Positions 11,401 to 21,787 of a stretch of DNA of 64,000 nt are shown piece after piece. Position 1 is the first letter of the stretch. The number at the start of each line of letters is the position of its first letter. A model generated the notes under the pieces. That model saw nothing but the letters and a program-made list of their open reading frames with translations. It ran no database searches and was not told where the DNA came from. Position numbers and translations under genes: made by a program. Source of the DNA: Stomoxys calcitrans. Its lineage: Eukaryota; Arthropoda; Insecta; Diptera; Muscidae. Where the stretch lies: the NCBI RefSeq assembly GCF_963082655.1, contig NC_081552.1, positions 63,740,799 through 63,804,798 of the forward strand, read 5' to 3'.

Positions 11401-11643
11401 GATGTCGACCAACGATGCTCATTGTGTAATTCAGGGGAAGTTGAGTCTTTAGATCACTTTATATGCAGATGCCCAGTACTAAACGGGATACGAATAAAAT
11501 ATTTCAACCAATCATCATTGGAGCGAAATGACTTAATATATATACTGAACGGGTGTGAAGATTTTTGCTGGCTTACTTTATGCAATTATTTGAAGAAAGC
11601 GATTGCTTACAGAAAAACTTTAATAGAGGAATTTAATTATTAA
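8453..11643 (+). pseudogene. LINE ORF2, endonuclease-reverse transcriptase (frameshifted)
   Basis: The first frame runs 8453-11083 (876 codons; no good ATG, opening at GTG) and the rest continues in another frame to 11643. A net -1 shift (one base lost or two gained) near 11040-11065 breaks the protein. Residues 1-250 form an APE-type endonuclease: YNVHGL, LSETHVE, GDHNIR, VIDLAVVS. The catalytic SDH motif reads SDY (residues 242-244), an unusual and probably disabling change. Reverse transcriptase spans about 440-760: FPIHKKG, YQAGFRRGYST, FFVDFKAAFDRVP, KQGCLLSPMLF and the catalytic YADD at residues 687-690. After the shift a Cys/His motif (CSLCNSGEVESLDHFICRC) lies near 11410-11475, typical of the C-termini of several LINE clades. 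Two defects make this copy unlikely to retrotranspose. Confidence 0.88.
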
Positions 11644-12090
11644 TCAAAACTATTATACTCATTCTTCCAGCAGACGGTTTATACATAAACCACGCTGTGA
11701 CATTCTTTATTAATATAGTATTATTATACTGCAGATTGAAATAATTTTTGTAACGTTATATGAAATAAAGAACATTGAATTGAAATTGAATTGAACTGAA
11801 ATTTGACACATTGACTTACGTTAGGCTTTTCGACATCCATGTCGTATCTGTCAGATAGGTTTATTTTTAGATATAGCTACTAAAAAGACCACTATTTTGT
11901 TATACAGAATTGAACAATGACTTGTACTTATTAGTATTTGGTCCAAATCGGAACATATTTCGATATAACTGCTATAGGACATAAGGTATGCAATTTTCAC
12001 CGGATTTTGATGAAAGGTGATTTACATATATTCCCGAGGTTGTGGGTATCCAAAGTTCGGCCCGGCCGAACTTATCGCCTTTTTACTTTT

Positions 12091-13786
12091 ATATAAAAAT
12101 CTATTTGTCTTTGTTTGTAGGTTTGTTTGTTTGTGGGTTCCTTATGGACTCAGAAACGGCTGAACCGATTTTCTTCAAATTTTTACTGATGGTGCATAAT
12201 GATCTCGTGGTGAAAATTGGGTACTACCCCCAAAACACCCCTTAATCGGACATATTTCCGACCATGGCAATATGGGACTCAAATGAAAGGTATTTTGTGT
12301 AAAATTCGAATCTGGTTTTCAAATTTGGGACAAAGTATCTTGGGGTCTTCCCCTTCCCCAAAGCACCCCCCAAACCGGACTTATTTACTGACCATGGCAA
12401 TATGGGGCTTTAATGCAAGGTATTTGAGTGTAGAATACGAATCTGAAATCCAGATGTGAGACCAAGTGTTTGACGGGCCGCCCATACCCGAGAAGACAAG
12501 TTTACGACCATTGCAATATGGGGCTCAAATGAAAGGTCTTTGGAATTAAAGCACGAATCTGATATCAATGTTCGGGAAAAGTGTCTATGGGGCCACCCCA
12601 CCCCCATAACACCACACAAATAGGAAGTATTTGCTGACCATTGCCATATGGGGCTCAAGTAAGAGTTATTTTAGTGTTCTACTCTAAAATAATAATAACG
12701 AATCTGATATATATTTTGAAAGTCAAGTCACTGAGTGGCCGTCTCATCCCCCAAAGCACACCCAAACCGGTCATGTTGGCCGACTATGGAAAAATGGAGC
12801 TCAAATGAAGGATATTTAGGAATAGACCATGAATCTGACAATTACATTCGGGACCAACTGTATAGGGGACGTCCCACCACCATAAAAACCACCATGTAGG
12901 ACGTTTTTGCTCACAAAGACAATTTGGGTCTTCAAGACAGTGGAGCTCGATGTTCATAGGGCCCATACCCCATGTTATCCAATTCTGAGGCCAATAGCAA
13001 TATAGGGTTCAAATATATGGGAATAGAGCACGTTGCTGATTTTCAGGGCTTAGTGATTGTGGGACCACCCCACTCCCTTAAACACTCCTAAATAAGGCAT
13101 ATTAACCGACCATGTCAATGTGGGCCTTAAATGAAAGAAGTTGGGGGGCAGAGGAAGAATTGATACCCACTTTCGGGACCAATTTTCTGGGGGTATATCC
13201 CCTTTCCCAAAATACCCCACAATCAGCGATTTTTTACTGATCGCAATATGGGGCTCAAATGAAAGTATTTGGGAGAGGAATATGAATTTTTTTTATCCAA
13301 ATGTAGAACCACGTATTAAAGGCATCACCCCTTTCCCAAAACACCTCCCAAAGGGTAAACATTTTTCGACCATGCCAATATGTGGCTCAAATGAAAGGTA
13401 TTTGAGATTAGAAAACGAATTTGATAACCAATCTTGGGGCCATGTTTTTGTGGGACGCCTCATCCTGTATACTCATCTCAAAACCAATGGCAATATGGGG
13501 TTTTAATAAATGGTATTTGAGAGGGGCCAAGTGTCTGGGGGACCACCTCACCCCCGAAAACACCCCTAATCAGACATCATGAGAATATCGGACTGAAATA
13601 AAGTATTTTAAGAATGGAGTACACCTTTCATCCAAACTTAAATTCCTAGACCAAAAAAGATCATATGGGATTCAGATAAAGGCAAAATAAAAATCGAATC
13701 CGAAAATAAAAATCCAAAGGAAAATTTTGTTCCATATAAAGTAAAAGAAGGCGCAGCGGAGCGGGCCCGGTCCAGCTAGTTTTTAT
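12091..13786 (+). mobile_element. HLE-C copy, complete-looking (plus)
   Basis: Starts TATATAAAAATC then a TTTGTTTGT-rich stretch and the conserved 'GGACTCAGAAACGGCTGAACCGATTTTC' type 5' block (in pieces 12140-12180). It continues through about ten degenerate units spaced about 115-130 bp (CAATATGGG near 12268, 12398, 12514, 12644) and ends GCGCAGCGGAGCGGGCCCGG...AGCTAGT at 13780. The short frames inside are repeat read-through. Its relation to Helitron-type elements is inferred from the GC-rich terminal dyad and internal tandem units. Confidence 0.6.
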
Positions 13787-13790
13787 ATAT

Positions 13791-13826
13791 ATAGACTAGC
13801 TGAGCCCGGCCCGCTCTGCATACATG
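13791..13826 (-). repeat. Isolated HLE-C terminus, inverted
   Basis: ACTAGCTGAGCCCGGCCCGC at 13795-13814 is the inverted form of the end at 13760-13780, so the two termini face each other across about 14 bp of TA-rich DNA. Only about 30 bp of the second copy is recognisable. Confidence 0.6.
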
Positions 13827-13856
13827 ATCCATGAATATTAGTAGTTTACAATTATT

Positions 13857-14040
13857 TTACATAGAGTTTTTTGTGCTTAATTGTGTAACTGAAATAAGTT
13901 GAAGTTTTTCGCATTCGTGCATACGCAAACCGTCGAGAATTTCCTCGGTCGTAGTATTAGGTTCCAAACCTTTGAGCAATAGCGTTTTATTTTTTAGAGT
14001 TTTTGGAGTGAACGTAACAAATTTCGCTTTTAACTTTCCC
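13857..14040 (-). pseudogene. Fragment of a non-LTR retrotransposon gag/ORF1
   Basis: The minus strand is open for about 61 codons and ends in a stop at 13857-13859. It reads KFVTFTPKTLKNKTLLLKG followed by LEPNTTTEEILDGLR. This pattern (xYTPK-x-LVLKGL-x-EEI-x-L) resembles the domain preceding the zinc knuckles in Jockey-type Gag/ORF1 proteins; I recognise it by pattern only. It is cut off at 14041 by the next HLE-A head and has no zinc knuckle here. It does not match the L1-like ORF1 at 7512, so it is a remnant of a different LINE. Confidence 0.5.
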
Positions 14041-14049
14041 AGATAAATT

Positions 14050-15085
14050 TATACCTTCCACCATAGGATGGGGGTATACTAATTTCGTTATTCTGTTTGT
14101 AACACCTCGAAATATTCGTTTAAGACCCCATAAAGTATTTATATTCTTAATAGTCATTTAATTTTAAGTCGAGCTAGCCATGTCCGTCCGACCGTCTGTC
14201 TATTCGTCCGTCTGTCTATCCATCCGTCCGTCTGTCCGTCCGTCTGTCCGTCCGTCTGTACGTCCGTCTGTCCGTCCGTCTGTCCGTCCGTCTGTCAGTC
14301 CGCTTGAATTTAACATAAATAGTGTAGGTCAGTTAAAATTATAAATGGACCAAATCCGTCACAGTTTTGATATAGCTGTCATATAAACCGATCCTGGGTC
14401 TTGACTTCTTCAGCTTTTAGATAGCGCAATACTTGCTCGTGTGTTTTAAGTATCACTTTCTGTGCTAAGTATGATTCAAATCGGTTCATAACCTTGTAAC
14501 CATATAAACCGATCTTGGATCTTGACTTCTTGAGCCGCTGGAGGGCCCAATTCTCATTCGATTTGGCTGAAATTTTACATAAGGTGTTTTGTTATGACTT
14601 TTAATAACTCTGCGAAGTATATCGCAAATTGGTACATAACCTGATATAGCTGCCATATAAACCGATCTGGGATCTTGACTTCTTGAGCCTCTAGAGTGCC
14701 AAGTTATTGTCCAATTTGGCTGAAATTTTGTACAGCGGCTTCTCCCATGACCTTCAATATACGTGTGAAATATAGTCTAAATCGATCTTAACACAGCTCC
14801 CATATAAACCGATCTCCCAATTTTGCTTCTTGAGTCCCTACAAGGCGCAATTCTTATCCGAATGAACTGAAATATAAAACAAGGACTTCTACAATGTTCA
14901 GCATACAATTCATTTATGGTCCGAATCAAACTATAACTTGACATAGCTCCAATAGCATACAGTTCTTATTCATTATTCCTTGTTTACCTAAAAAGAGATA
15001 GCGCGCAAAGAACTCGACAAATGCGATCCATGGTGGAGGGTATATAAGACTCGGCCCGGCCGAACTTAGTACGCTCTTATTTGTT
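14050..15085 (+). mobile_element. HLE-A copy 2 (plus, divergent subtype)
   Basis: Head TATACCTTCCACCATAGG, core at about 14130-14175, and a long interrupted GTCCGTCTGTCC tract at 14183-14305. It has about four divergent CTR units and a tail hairpin TTCGGCCCGGCCGAA near 15051, ending TTATTTGTT. The linker between microsatellite and CTR differs from typical HLE-A, so this is an older or distinct subfamily. Confidence 0.7.
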
Positions 15086-15178
15086 TTATTTTATGTATGT
15101 TTATTTCAAATACCTTAATGCTATTTATACTACAATAAACAATATTTTGGATAAATTTTATTATACAATGGCCCCCAG

Positions 15179-16634
15179 TGTGACGATCCACCCTTCTGGC
15201 TCAATCCCCTCCGGAGACGCTACCTTCTGGCCCCGGCCGTGCTCAGTCTTGGGGCAGTTCTTTTCCTTTGGAGACTAATTCGGATGCGTCTACATAAAAG
15301 TAAAGTGTAAGGTAGCTATTGTGTCATGTGTGATGTGTGTGTGTGTTTGTGCTAGTGAGCTTAAGAATCCGGATGGTATTAATAGTTAGTGAGCAACATT
15401 AGATGTGAGGTTGTTGCTCTGGACTCTTTACCCGACCCTCCTACTGACTTACCAATTCTCGTCAGCCCTAGATGCACCTCCTAATAGACTACCTTCACCT
15501 TTCGTGACGTAATGAAACCCCTTAAAGTTTCATAATCAACAACAAACGTTTATATTTATAAGTGAATGATAATTAAAATAAAAGTACAAATCATGAATAT
15601 TTGTTTGGCATAATACAATATAGTTTTGAGTGTAAAATGAAAATTCGTAATTATATATGAAATTTGATTTTATAGGCAAGTTTGGTAAACATATGGCAAA
15701 TTAAACTAAAATCATGGATTATTAATTTTATAGGGAATAATTTAAAAACAAATAAATAAGAAACAATATTAAGAAATATGTGTAAGTGTGTTTTGGACTT
15801 ACCAAATTAATTCCCACGATGTCATCAGGCCTGTTGACGGTGGTCTTCTTATTTTCATATTAAATTTGTATAAGATGTTGAATTTAACGTGAAATACTTA
15901 ATCTAACTGTGATAATAATTGAAATGAATTTAATATATTTTTGCAAGGAAAGTGTTTGGATTCTTGGCACTTTGTTAGTTCCAGCTTAAAATGGTTAAAC
16001 AGCCAATAAGGATTTTGAAATCCGTATATTTATAAATATTTGGCATATCCGGATATATTAAAAAAAATTGGCGCATCCGGGTATTTTGAAAAACTGGTAT
16101 ATTCGGGTAAAACTTTAATATAATTGAGAATTGCTGCTCCAGCAAAATGTTGGTAAGGAGAGTTTCGAAGTTCAAGGTTTACTGCATCCAATCTCTAGAG
16201 AATTTCTTTCTGCAGAATTGTAGGTCCATAACGTGTCTTTGGTCGCTGGTATTGCAAATGACCCCAAGTTTATGGACTGCAAAATTGATGCAATGTTGTT
16301 TTCGGTCCTTAGATCCTTATTAGAAAGTCCGGTTATGGCTTTTTGTTATTTTTCTGGCACAATCTTTTATTTTTCTTTTCTTTCTGATATTTAAACAATT
16401 TTTCTACATTTTTCTTCCGTAGCACAAAAAAATTAATGTCTTTTCTCTTCAAGTTTCTTTTTTTTCAATTCTCTCCCAAAATTTTTTTTTTTCTTCTCTA
16501 TACCTACGTAACTAATTTTTTTTGTTTATTTTTCTCCCGGCCTACTACCAATCTTACTATCACCCTTACACATTTGGTTTCAAAGCATATGTAAAGTACC
16601 CAAAGGTTAAATCGTTGGCTTATTAAAAGTCACA
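15179..16634 (-). repeat. 3' LTR (plus-strand left copy)
   Basis: Terminal inverted hexamer TGTGAC/GTCACA. On the plus strand it contains a long pyrimidine-rich stretch (about 16330-16520), which is purine-rich on the element's coding strand. No convincing polypurine tract is visible just inside this LTR, at 16635-16665. Confidence 0.92.
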
Positions 16635-16665
16635 AATTATATACTGCTTAAAAAAAAAAAATTAA

Positions 16666-18051
16666 TTATGTCCATATATCCTTCGCATGGAAAATGCCGA
16701 CTTTTCCGCTTTCCATGTCCTTCAACTCATAATTTACATTTCCTATCTTTCGAATAACTTGTGCTTCTATACCTGTTGGAGCCAACTTTGCGTTATAGTA
16801 TTTCAGATTAGAGCTTTGTGTAAAATTTCTTCTAACAACTGCCTGACCCACTTCGAATTCTCTTATTCTTGATTTCAGATTGTAAATTCTTTCATTTTTC
16901 TTATATGCCGATTTTAATTTCGACTGTATCGAATCCCTTAATAATGCGAATTTGTCCTTTTCGCAATCCTTATAAGTGTGGCCATATTCTTCGCAATTCC
17001 AGCATTGTGTTTGCCTATGCATTTCAAGCAACTCACCATCGACTAGTTCTTCCTCTAATTCATCTACTTCCTCACTAATCTCAGAAATTTTTCCCTTATC
17101 ACGGAACTGTCTATAACGATGTAGTGCTTGCATATCGCCTACAAACTTCTCATGCTTTCTAACAGCTTTCCTCAATTCTGCTACACTACCAATATTAACG
17201 TGCAATAATTCATGACGTATTTCAGACCTTAGATTACGTGTTAGCGTTTCGCAAATTTCCTCTTCATCCATTGGCAAGCGAAGTTTATCAGATAAACCCA
17301 TTATTGCATCACAATGGTCATCGAATGTCTCGTTTAGTCTTTGTTTCCTACGACGCATATCGTCCCTAATGTCGTAATCGTTGTAGAATTCCGTATATTG
17401 TCTCTTTAAGGCAGTAGCAAGTTCGGACCACTCTATATTGTCTTTTTGGCGATGGTACCTCCAAAACCACCCTAAAGCTTTATCGTCGAACAATAAATGA
17501 GCATACTTGCATAACAATTGAAAATCGCCTCCTAGAGAATTCTCCGTCATAATATTGACCCTATAGATAAACTCGTCAATGGATATATCATTACTACTTC
17601 CAGTAAACGCTAATTTCCAATTTCTTATTATATTCATAGTCTTCACGGAAGAAATCGGAGGAGTATAAGGACTACCATTAGCTTCTCTAGGACGTATCTC
17701 TGCGGTAGAGTTAACAGTTCCTCTTCTATCCTGACCTAAAGGAAGCCCTATTATCAAATTACCAATCTCTTCTGTAATTGATGCGGTTAACTCTCTTCTC
17801 AAATCACAAATTGACTCAGAAATCATATTATGTACTCTATTCTCATCTATTGAGTTCGTTGAACAACCAGTAACATTCCTTGTTACGCTCCGTAGTCTTC
17901 CAGAAGCATCGCGAATATTTCTTGTCCTTGACCTAGTCATAGGTCCAGTCTCTTCCATATTTCCGTCCTCACCATTGACGACAAAAGACACGTTATTGTC
18001 TCTATTCACTTCTTCTCCTGTCAAATCTTCAACACTTCGAGTAACAAGCAT
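16666..18051 (-). CDS. Gag fused in frame to integrase C-terminal tail
   Basis: A single open frame of 461 codons from the ATG at 18051; an in-frame TTG six bases upstream is less likely. Residues about 145-320 look like a retrotransposon capsid: they include LAFTGSS, ALGWFWRYHRQ and FDDHCDAIMGLSDKLRLP. A CCHC zinc knuckle, CWNCEEYGHTYKDC, lies near 16965-17010 (about residue 350). The last 95 residues do not look like Gag. SAYKKNERIYNLKSRIREFE, then KLAPTGIEAQVIRKIG and GKVGIFHAKDIW, resemble the basic linker and SH3-like (GPY/F region) tail of gypsy/Osvaldo integrases, which should lie about 3 kb downstream in a full element. The frame stays open across the deletion junction, so a Gag-integrase-tail protein could be made. 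Enzymes would have to come from an intact relative. Confidence 0.85.
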   Translation of the reverse strand: MLVTRSVEDLTGEEVNRDNNVSFVVNGEDGNMEETGPMTRSRTRNIRDASGRLRSVTRNVTGCSTNSIDENRVHNMISESICDLRRELTASITEEIGNLIIGLPLGQDRRGTVNSTAEIRPREANGSPYTPPISSVKTMNIIRNWKLAFTGSSNDISIDEFIYRVNIMTENSLGGDFQLLCKYAHLLFDDKALGWFWRYHRQKDNIEWSELATALKRQYTEFYNDYDIRDDMRRRKQRLNETFDDHCDAIMGLSDKLRLPMDEEEICETLTRNLRSEIRHELLHVNIGSVAELRKAVRKHEKFVGDMQALHRYRQFRDKGKISEISEEVDELEEELVDGELLEMHRQTQCWNCEEYGHTYKDCEKDKFALLRDSIQSKLKSAYKKNERIYNLKSRIREFEVGQAVVRRNFTQSSNLKYYNAKLAPTGIEAQVIRKIGNVNYELKDMESGKVGIFHAKDIWT

Positions 18052-18644
18052 TCTCAAGATATTAAATAATTTTTACACAAAATATTCAGATAACAAATCC
18101 AATTAAATAATTATAGTTAAACGTCACTACTCGGATAAAGGTTAATCCATTAGGTGGTACAATACTTTTTGTCTATCAATACCATACGAAGTGAAACTTA
18201 TGCCTGAGGTAAGTTCCTAAGATTTTTCCAGAAACAAAAATCAACCCAGGTATGTAGTTTCCAAAAATTGTTCATACGTGTGAGAGTAGAAGTCTGACAA
18301 AAGGCCAGCCTCAAAATCCGACTCGTAGCGTATGTACAATTTTAGATGTAAGCTGTGTGAAAACCCTAAAAGTAATTTCACTGGTTCAGTTCAAAACAAT
18401 TTAAGAGAAATCAAAATTCCAATGAAATTCTTCTCTAGGCTATGATAAGGTGTATCTTTGTGAAAATATCAAAATATCTCCAAGGGTATCATAATCCGTT
18501 TATCGACTTATGAAAAGTCCACATGTAGATAGCTTAACATTTAGTATGAGTGTATGTGTTGGATCTCAACAGCTGAAGTAGGTGAAAAAAAAAAACTTCA
18601 AACAAAATACTATATTTCAATCAAAAAAAAAAAACCCTGTTGAG
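18052..18644 (-). other. LTR-element 5' leader
   Basis: 593 bases between the PBS and the Gag ATG on the minus strand, with A/T homopolymer runs near 18585-18635. A long untranslated leader is common in gypsy-like elements and could hold the packaging signal. No ORF of note. Confidence 0.6.
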
Positions 18645-18662
18645 GCCCCACGTTGGGCGCCA
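18645..18662 (-). promoter_or_regulatory. Primer-binding site, tRNA-Lys type
   Basis: The minus strand reads TGGCGCCCAACGTGGGGC, nine nucleotides inside the 5' LTR. It starts with TGG, complementary to the CCA end of a tRNA. The sequence is the one used by elements and retroviruses primed by tRNA-Lys (CUU type). This fixes the element's direction. Confidence 0.88.
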
Positions 18663-18671
18663 TTTAATTTA

Positions 18672-20126
18672 TGTGACGATCCACCCTTCTGGCTCAATCC
18701 CCTCCGGAGACGCTACCTTCTGGCCCCGGCCGTGCTCAGTCTTGGGGCAGTTCTTTTCCTTTGGAGACTAATTCGGATGCGTCTACATAAAAGTAAAGTG
18801 TAAGGTAGCTATTGTGTCATGTGTGATGTGTGTGTGTGTTTGTGCTAGTGAGCTTAAGAATCCGGATGGTATTAATAGTTAGTGAGCAACATTAGATGTG
18901 AGGTTGTTGCTCTGGACTCTTTACCCGACCCTCCTACTGACTTACCAATTCTCGTCAGCCCTAGATGCACCTCCTAATAGACTACCTTCACCTTTCGTGA
19001 CGTAATGAAACCCCTTAAAGTTTCATAATCAACAACAAACGTTTATATTTATAAGTGAATGATAATTAAAATAAAAGTACAAATCATGAATATTTGTTTG
19101 GCATAATACAATATAGTTTTGAGTGTAAAATGAAAATTCGTAATTATATATGAAATTTGATTTTATAGGCAAGTTTGGTAAACATATGGCAAATTAAACT
19201 AAAATCATGGATTATTAATTTTATAGGGAATAATTTAAAAACAAATAAATAAGAAACAATATTAAGAAATATGTGTAAGTGTGTTTTGGACTTACCAAAT
19301 TAATTCCCACGATGTCATCAGGCCTGTTGACGGTGGTCTTCTTATTTTCATATTAAATTTGTATAAGATGTTGAATTTAACGTGAAATACTTAATCTAAC
19401 TGTGATAATAATTGAAATGAATTTAATATATTTTTGCAAGGAAAGTGTTTGGATTCTTGGCACTTTGTTAGTTCCAGCTTAAAATGGTTAAACAGCCAAT
19501 AAGGATTTTGAAATCCGTATATTTATAAATATTTGGCATATCCGGATATATTAAAAAAAATTGGCGCATCCGGGTATTTTGAAAAACTGGTATATTCGGG
19601 TAAAACTTTAATATAATTGAGAATTGCTGCTCCAGCAAAATGTTGGTAAGGAGAGTTTCGAAGTTCAAGGTTTACTGCATCCAATCTCTAGAGAATTTCT
19701 TTCTGCAGAATTGTAGGTCCATAACGTGTCTTTGGTCGCTGGTATTGCAAATGACCCCAAGTTTATGGACTGCAAAATTGATGCAATGTTGTTTTCGGTC
19801 CTTAGATCCTTATTAGAAAGTCCGGTTATGGCTTTTTGTTATTTTTCTGGCACAATCTTTTATTTTTCTTTTCTTTCTGATATTTAAACAATTTTTCTAC
19901 ATTTTTCTTCCGTAGCACAAAAAAATTAATGTTTTTTCTCTTCAAGTTTCTTTTTTTTCAATTCTCTCCCAAAATTTTTTTTTTCTTCTCTATACCTACG
20001 TAACTAATTTTTTTTGTTTATTTTTCTCCCGGCCTACTACCAATCTTACTATCACCCTTACACATTTGGTTTCAAAGCATATGTAAAGTACCCAAAGGTT
20101 AAATCGTTGGCTTATTAAAAGTCACA
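18672..20126 (-). repeat. 5' LTR (plus-strand right copy)
   Basis: Near-identical partner of 15179-16634 in the same orientation. Being upstream of the PBS and the ORF on the minus strand, it would provide the promoter. I cannot place U3/R/U5 boundaries from sequence alone. Confidence 0.92.
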
Positions 20127-20152
20127 CCAGGGGTTATTCTCTGGTATATTTT

Positions 20153-21787
20153 TATACCCTCCACCATAAGATGGGGGGTATACTAATTTCGTCATTCTGT
20201 TTGTAACTACTCGAAATATTCGTCTGAGACCCCATAAAGTATATATATTCTTGATCGTCGTGAAATTTTATGTCGATCTAGCCATGTCCGTCCGTCCGTC
20301 CGTCCGTCCGTCCGTCTGTCTGTCGAAAGCACGCTAACTTTCGAAGTAATAAAGCTAGCCGCTTGAAATTTTGCACAAATACTTCTTATTATTGTAGGTC
20401 GGTTGGTATTGTAAATGGGCCATATCGGTCCATGTTTTGATATAGCTGCCATATAAACCGATCTTGGGTCTTGACTTCTTGAGCCTCTAGAGTGCGCAAT
20501 TCTTATCTGATCTGAATGAAATTTTGCACGACGTGTTTTGCTATGATATCCAACATCTGTGCCAAGTATGGGTCAAATCGGTCTATAACCTGATATAGCT
20601 GCCATATAAACCGATCTTGGGTCTTGACTTCTTGAGCCTCTAGCGTGCGCAATTCTTATCTGATCTGAATGAAATTTTGCACGACGTGCTTTCTTATGAT
20701 ATTCAACAACTGTGCCTAGTATGGTTCAAATCGGTCCATAACCTGATATAGCTGCCATATAAACCGATCTGGGGTCTTGACTTCTTGAGCCTCTAGAGTG
20801 CGCAATTCTTATCCGATTGAAATGAAATTTTGCACGACGTGTTTTGTTATTATATCCAACAACTGTGCCAGGTATGGTTCAAATCGGTCCATAACCTGAT
20901 ATAGCTGCCATATAAACCGATCTTGGACCTTGACTTCTTGAGCCTCTAGAGTACGCAATTCTTATCCGATTGGAATGGAATTTCGCACGACGTGTTTTTT
21001 TATTATACCCAACAACTGTGCCAAGTATGGTTTAAATCGGTTCATAACCTGATATAGCTGCCATATAAACCGATCTTGGGTCTTGACTTCTTGAGCCTCT
21101 AGAGGGCACAATTCTTATCCGATTTGAATGAATTTTTGCACGAAGTATTTCGTTATGATATCCAACAACTGTGCCAAGTATGGTTGAAATCGGTTCATAA
21201 CCTGATATAGCTGTCATATAAAGAGATCTGGGGATTTGACTTCTTGAGCTTCTAGAGGGCGCAATTCCTATCCGATTTATCTGAAATTTTGCATGACGTA
21301 TTTTTACTTTCAACAACTGTGTCAAATAAGGTTCAAATCGGTTCATAACCTGATATAGCTGCCATATAAACCGATCTGGGATCTTGACTTCTTGACCCCT
21401 AGAGGTCGCAATTATTATCCGATATGCCTGAAATTTTGTACGATGGATCCTCTCATGACCATTAACAAACGTGTTTATTATGGTCTGAATCGTTCTATAG
21501 CCCGATACAGATCCCATATAAATTGTTCTCTCTATTTTACTTCGTGAGCCCCAATGGGCGCAATTCTTATACGAATTGGCTGAAATTTTACACAGGTCTC
21601 CAACATATAATTTAATTGTGGTCCGAACCGGACCATATCTTGATATCGTTTTAATAGCAGAGCAACTCTTTTCTTATATCCTTTTTTGCCTAAGAAGAGA
21701 TGCCGGGAAAAGAACTCGACAAATACGATCCATGGTGGAGGGTATATAAGATTCGGCCCGGCCGAACTTAGCACGCTTTTACTTGTT
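20153..21787 (+). mobile_element. HLE-A copy 3 (plus, complete)
   Basis: Head TATACCCTCCACCATAAG, core, a short (GTCC)6 tract at about 20286-20320, and the linker (AAGCTAGCCGCTTGAAATTTTGC). About seven CTR units follow, each with GATATAGCTGCCATATAAACC. A conserved pre-tail segment (CAGGTCTCCAACATATAATTT ... GAAGAGATGCCGGGAAAAGA) leads to GGTGGAGGGTATATAAG, the hairpin and TTACTTGTT. Both ends and every internal block are present, so this is a good reference copy. Confidence 0.8.

Larger units (their letters stand above)
6998..11793 (+). mobile_element. Full-length non-LTR retrotransposon (LINE), 4.8 kb
   Basis: Flanked by a perfect 12-bp target-site duplication AACTGAAATTTG (6986-6997 and 11794-11805), as expected of target-primed reverse transcription. 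Layout: 5' UTR (6998-7511), ORF1 (coiled coil plus RNA-binding type), a 71-bp gap, ORF2 (endonuclease, reverse transcriptase, Cys/His motif), a short 3' UTR with AATAAAG-like sequence at about 11764, and a tail of TTGAA/TTGAAA units instead of poly(A). No RNase H domain is apparent. The L1-like ORF1 and APE-type endonuclease place it among APE-type LINEs; I cannot fix the clade by eye. Length and both ends suggest a complete insertion, later damaged in ORF2. Confidence 0.9.
5881..12090 (+). mobile_element. HLE-B copy 2 (plus), split by a LINE
   Basis: Head TATACCCACCACCGAAGG at 5881, mini-me core and GTCCGTCC tract near 6010, CTR units from 6140 to 6997, then a 4.8-kb non-LTR retrotransposon. 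The CTR resumes at 11806 and the tail hairpin TTCGGCCCGGCCGAA lies at about 12056-12070. HLE-B-specific length without the insert is about 1.4 kb. The two halves join cleanly across the 12-bp target duplication, so this HLE-B pre-dates the LINE. Confidence 0.75.
15179..20126 (-). mobile_element. LTR retrotransposon, Osvaldo/gypsy-like, internally deleted
   Basis: Two direct repeats, 15179-16634 and 18672-20126 (1456 and 1455 bp), each begin TGTGAC and end GTCACA. They are flanked by a 4-bp target duplication CCAG (15175-15178, 20127-20130). I see only one substitution (C/T near 16440/19932) and one T-run length difference between them, so the insertion is recent. The coding strand is minus: 5' LTR at 18672-20126, a primer-binding site at 18645-18662, and one ORF at 16666-18051. 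The interior is only 2.04 kb and lacks protease, reverse transcriptase, RNase H and the integrase core. Long LTRs, a tRNA-Lys primer and the integrase tail suggest the Osvaldo group of Metaviridae; other gypsy-like groups remain possible. Confidence 0.9.

Noticed and set aside
15975..16175. Duplicate 66-codon frames in the LTRs (also 19468-19668)
   Set aside because: Identical only because the LTRs are identical; AT-rich, no motif, antisense to no known LTR product.
18582..18803. Plus-strand frame crossing the PBS and LTR edge
   Set aside because: It runs through poly(A), the PBS complement and the LTR, antisense to the element; no plausible product.
21032..21517. Long frames across HLE-A CTR arrays (up to 191 codons, e.g. 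55195-55770)
   Set aside because: 153 is a multiple of three, so any stop-free unit stays open when repeated. Frames on both strands behave alike and start codons are arbitrary.
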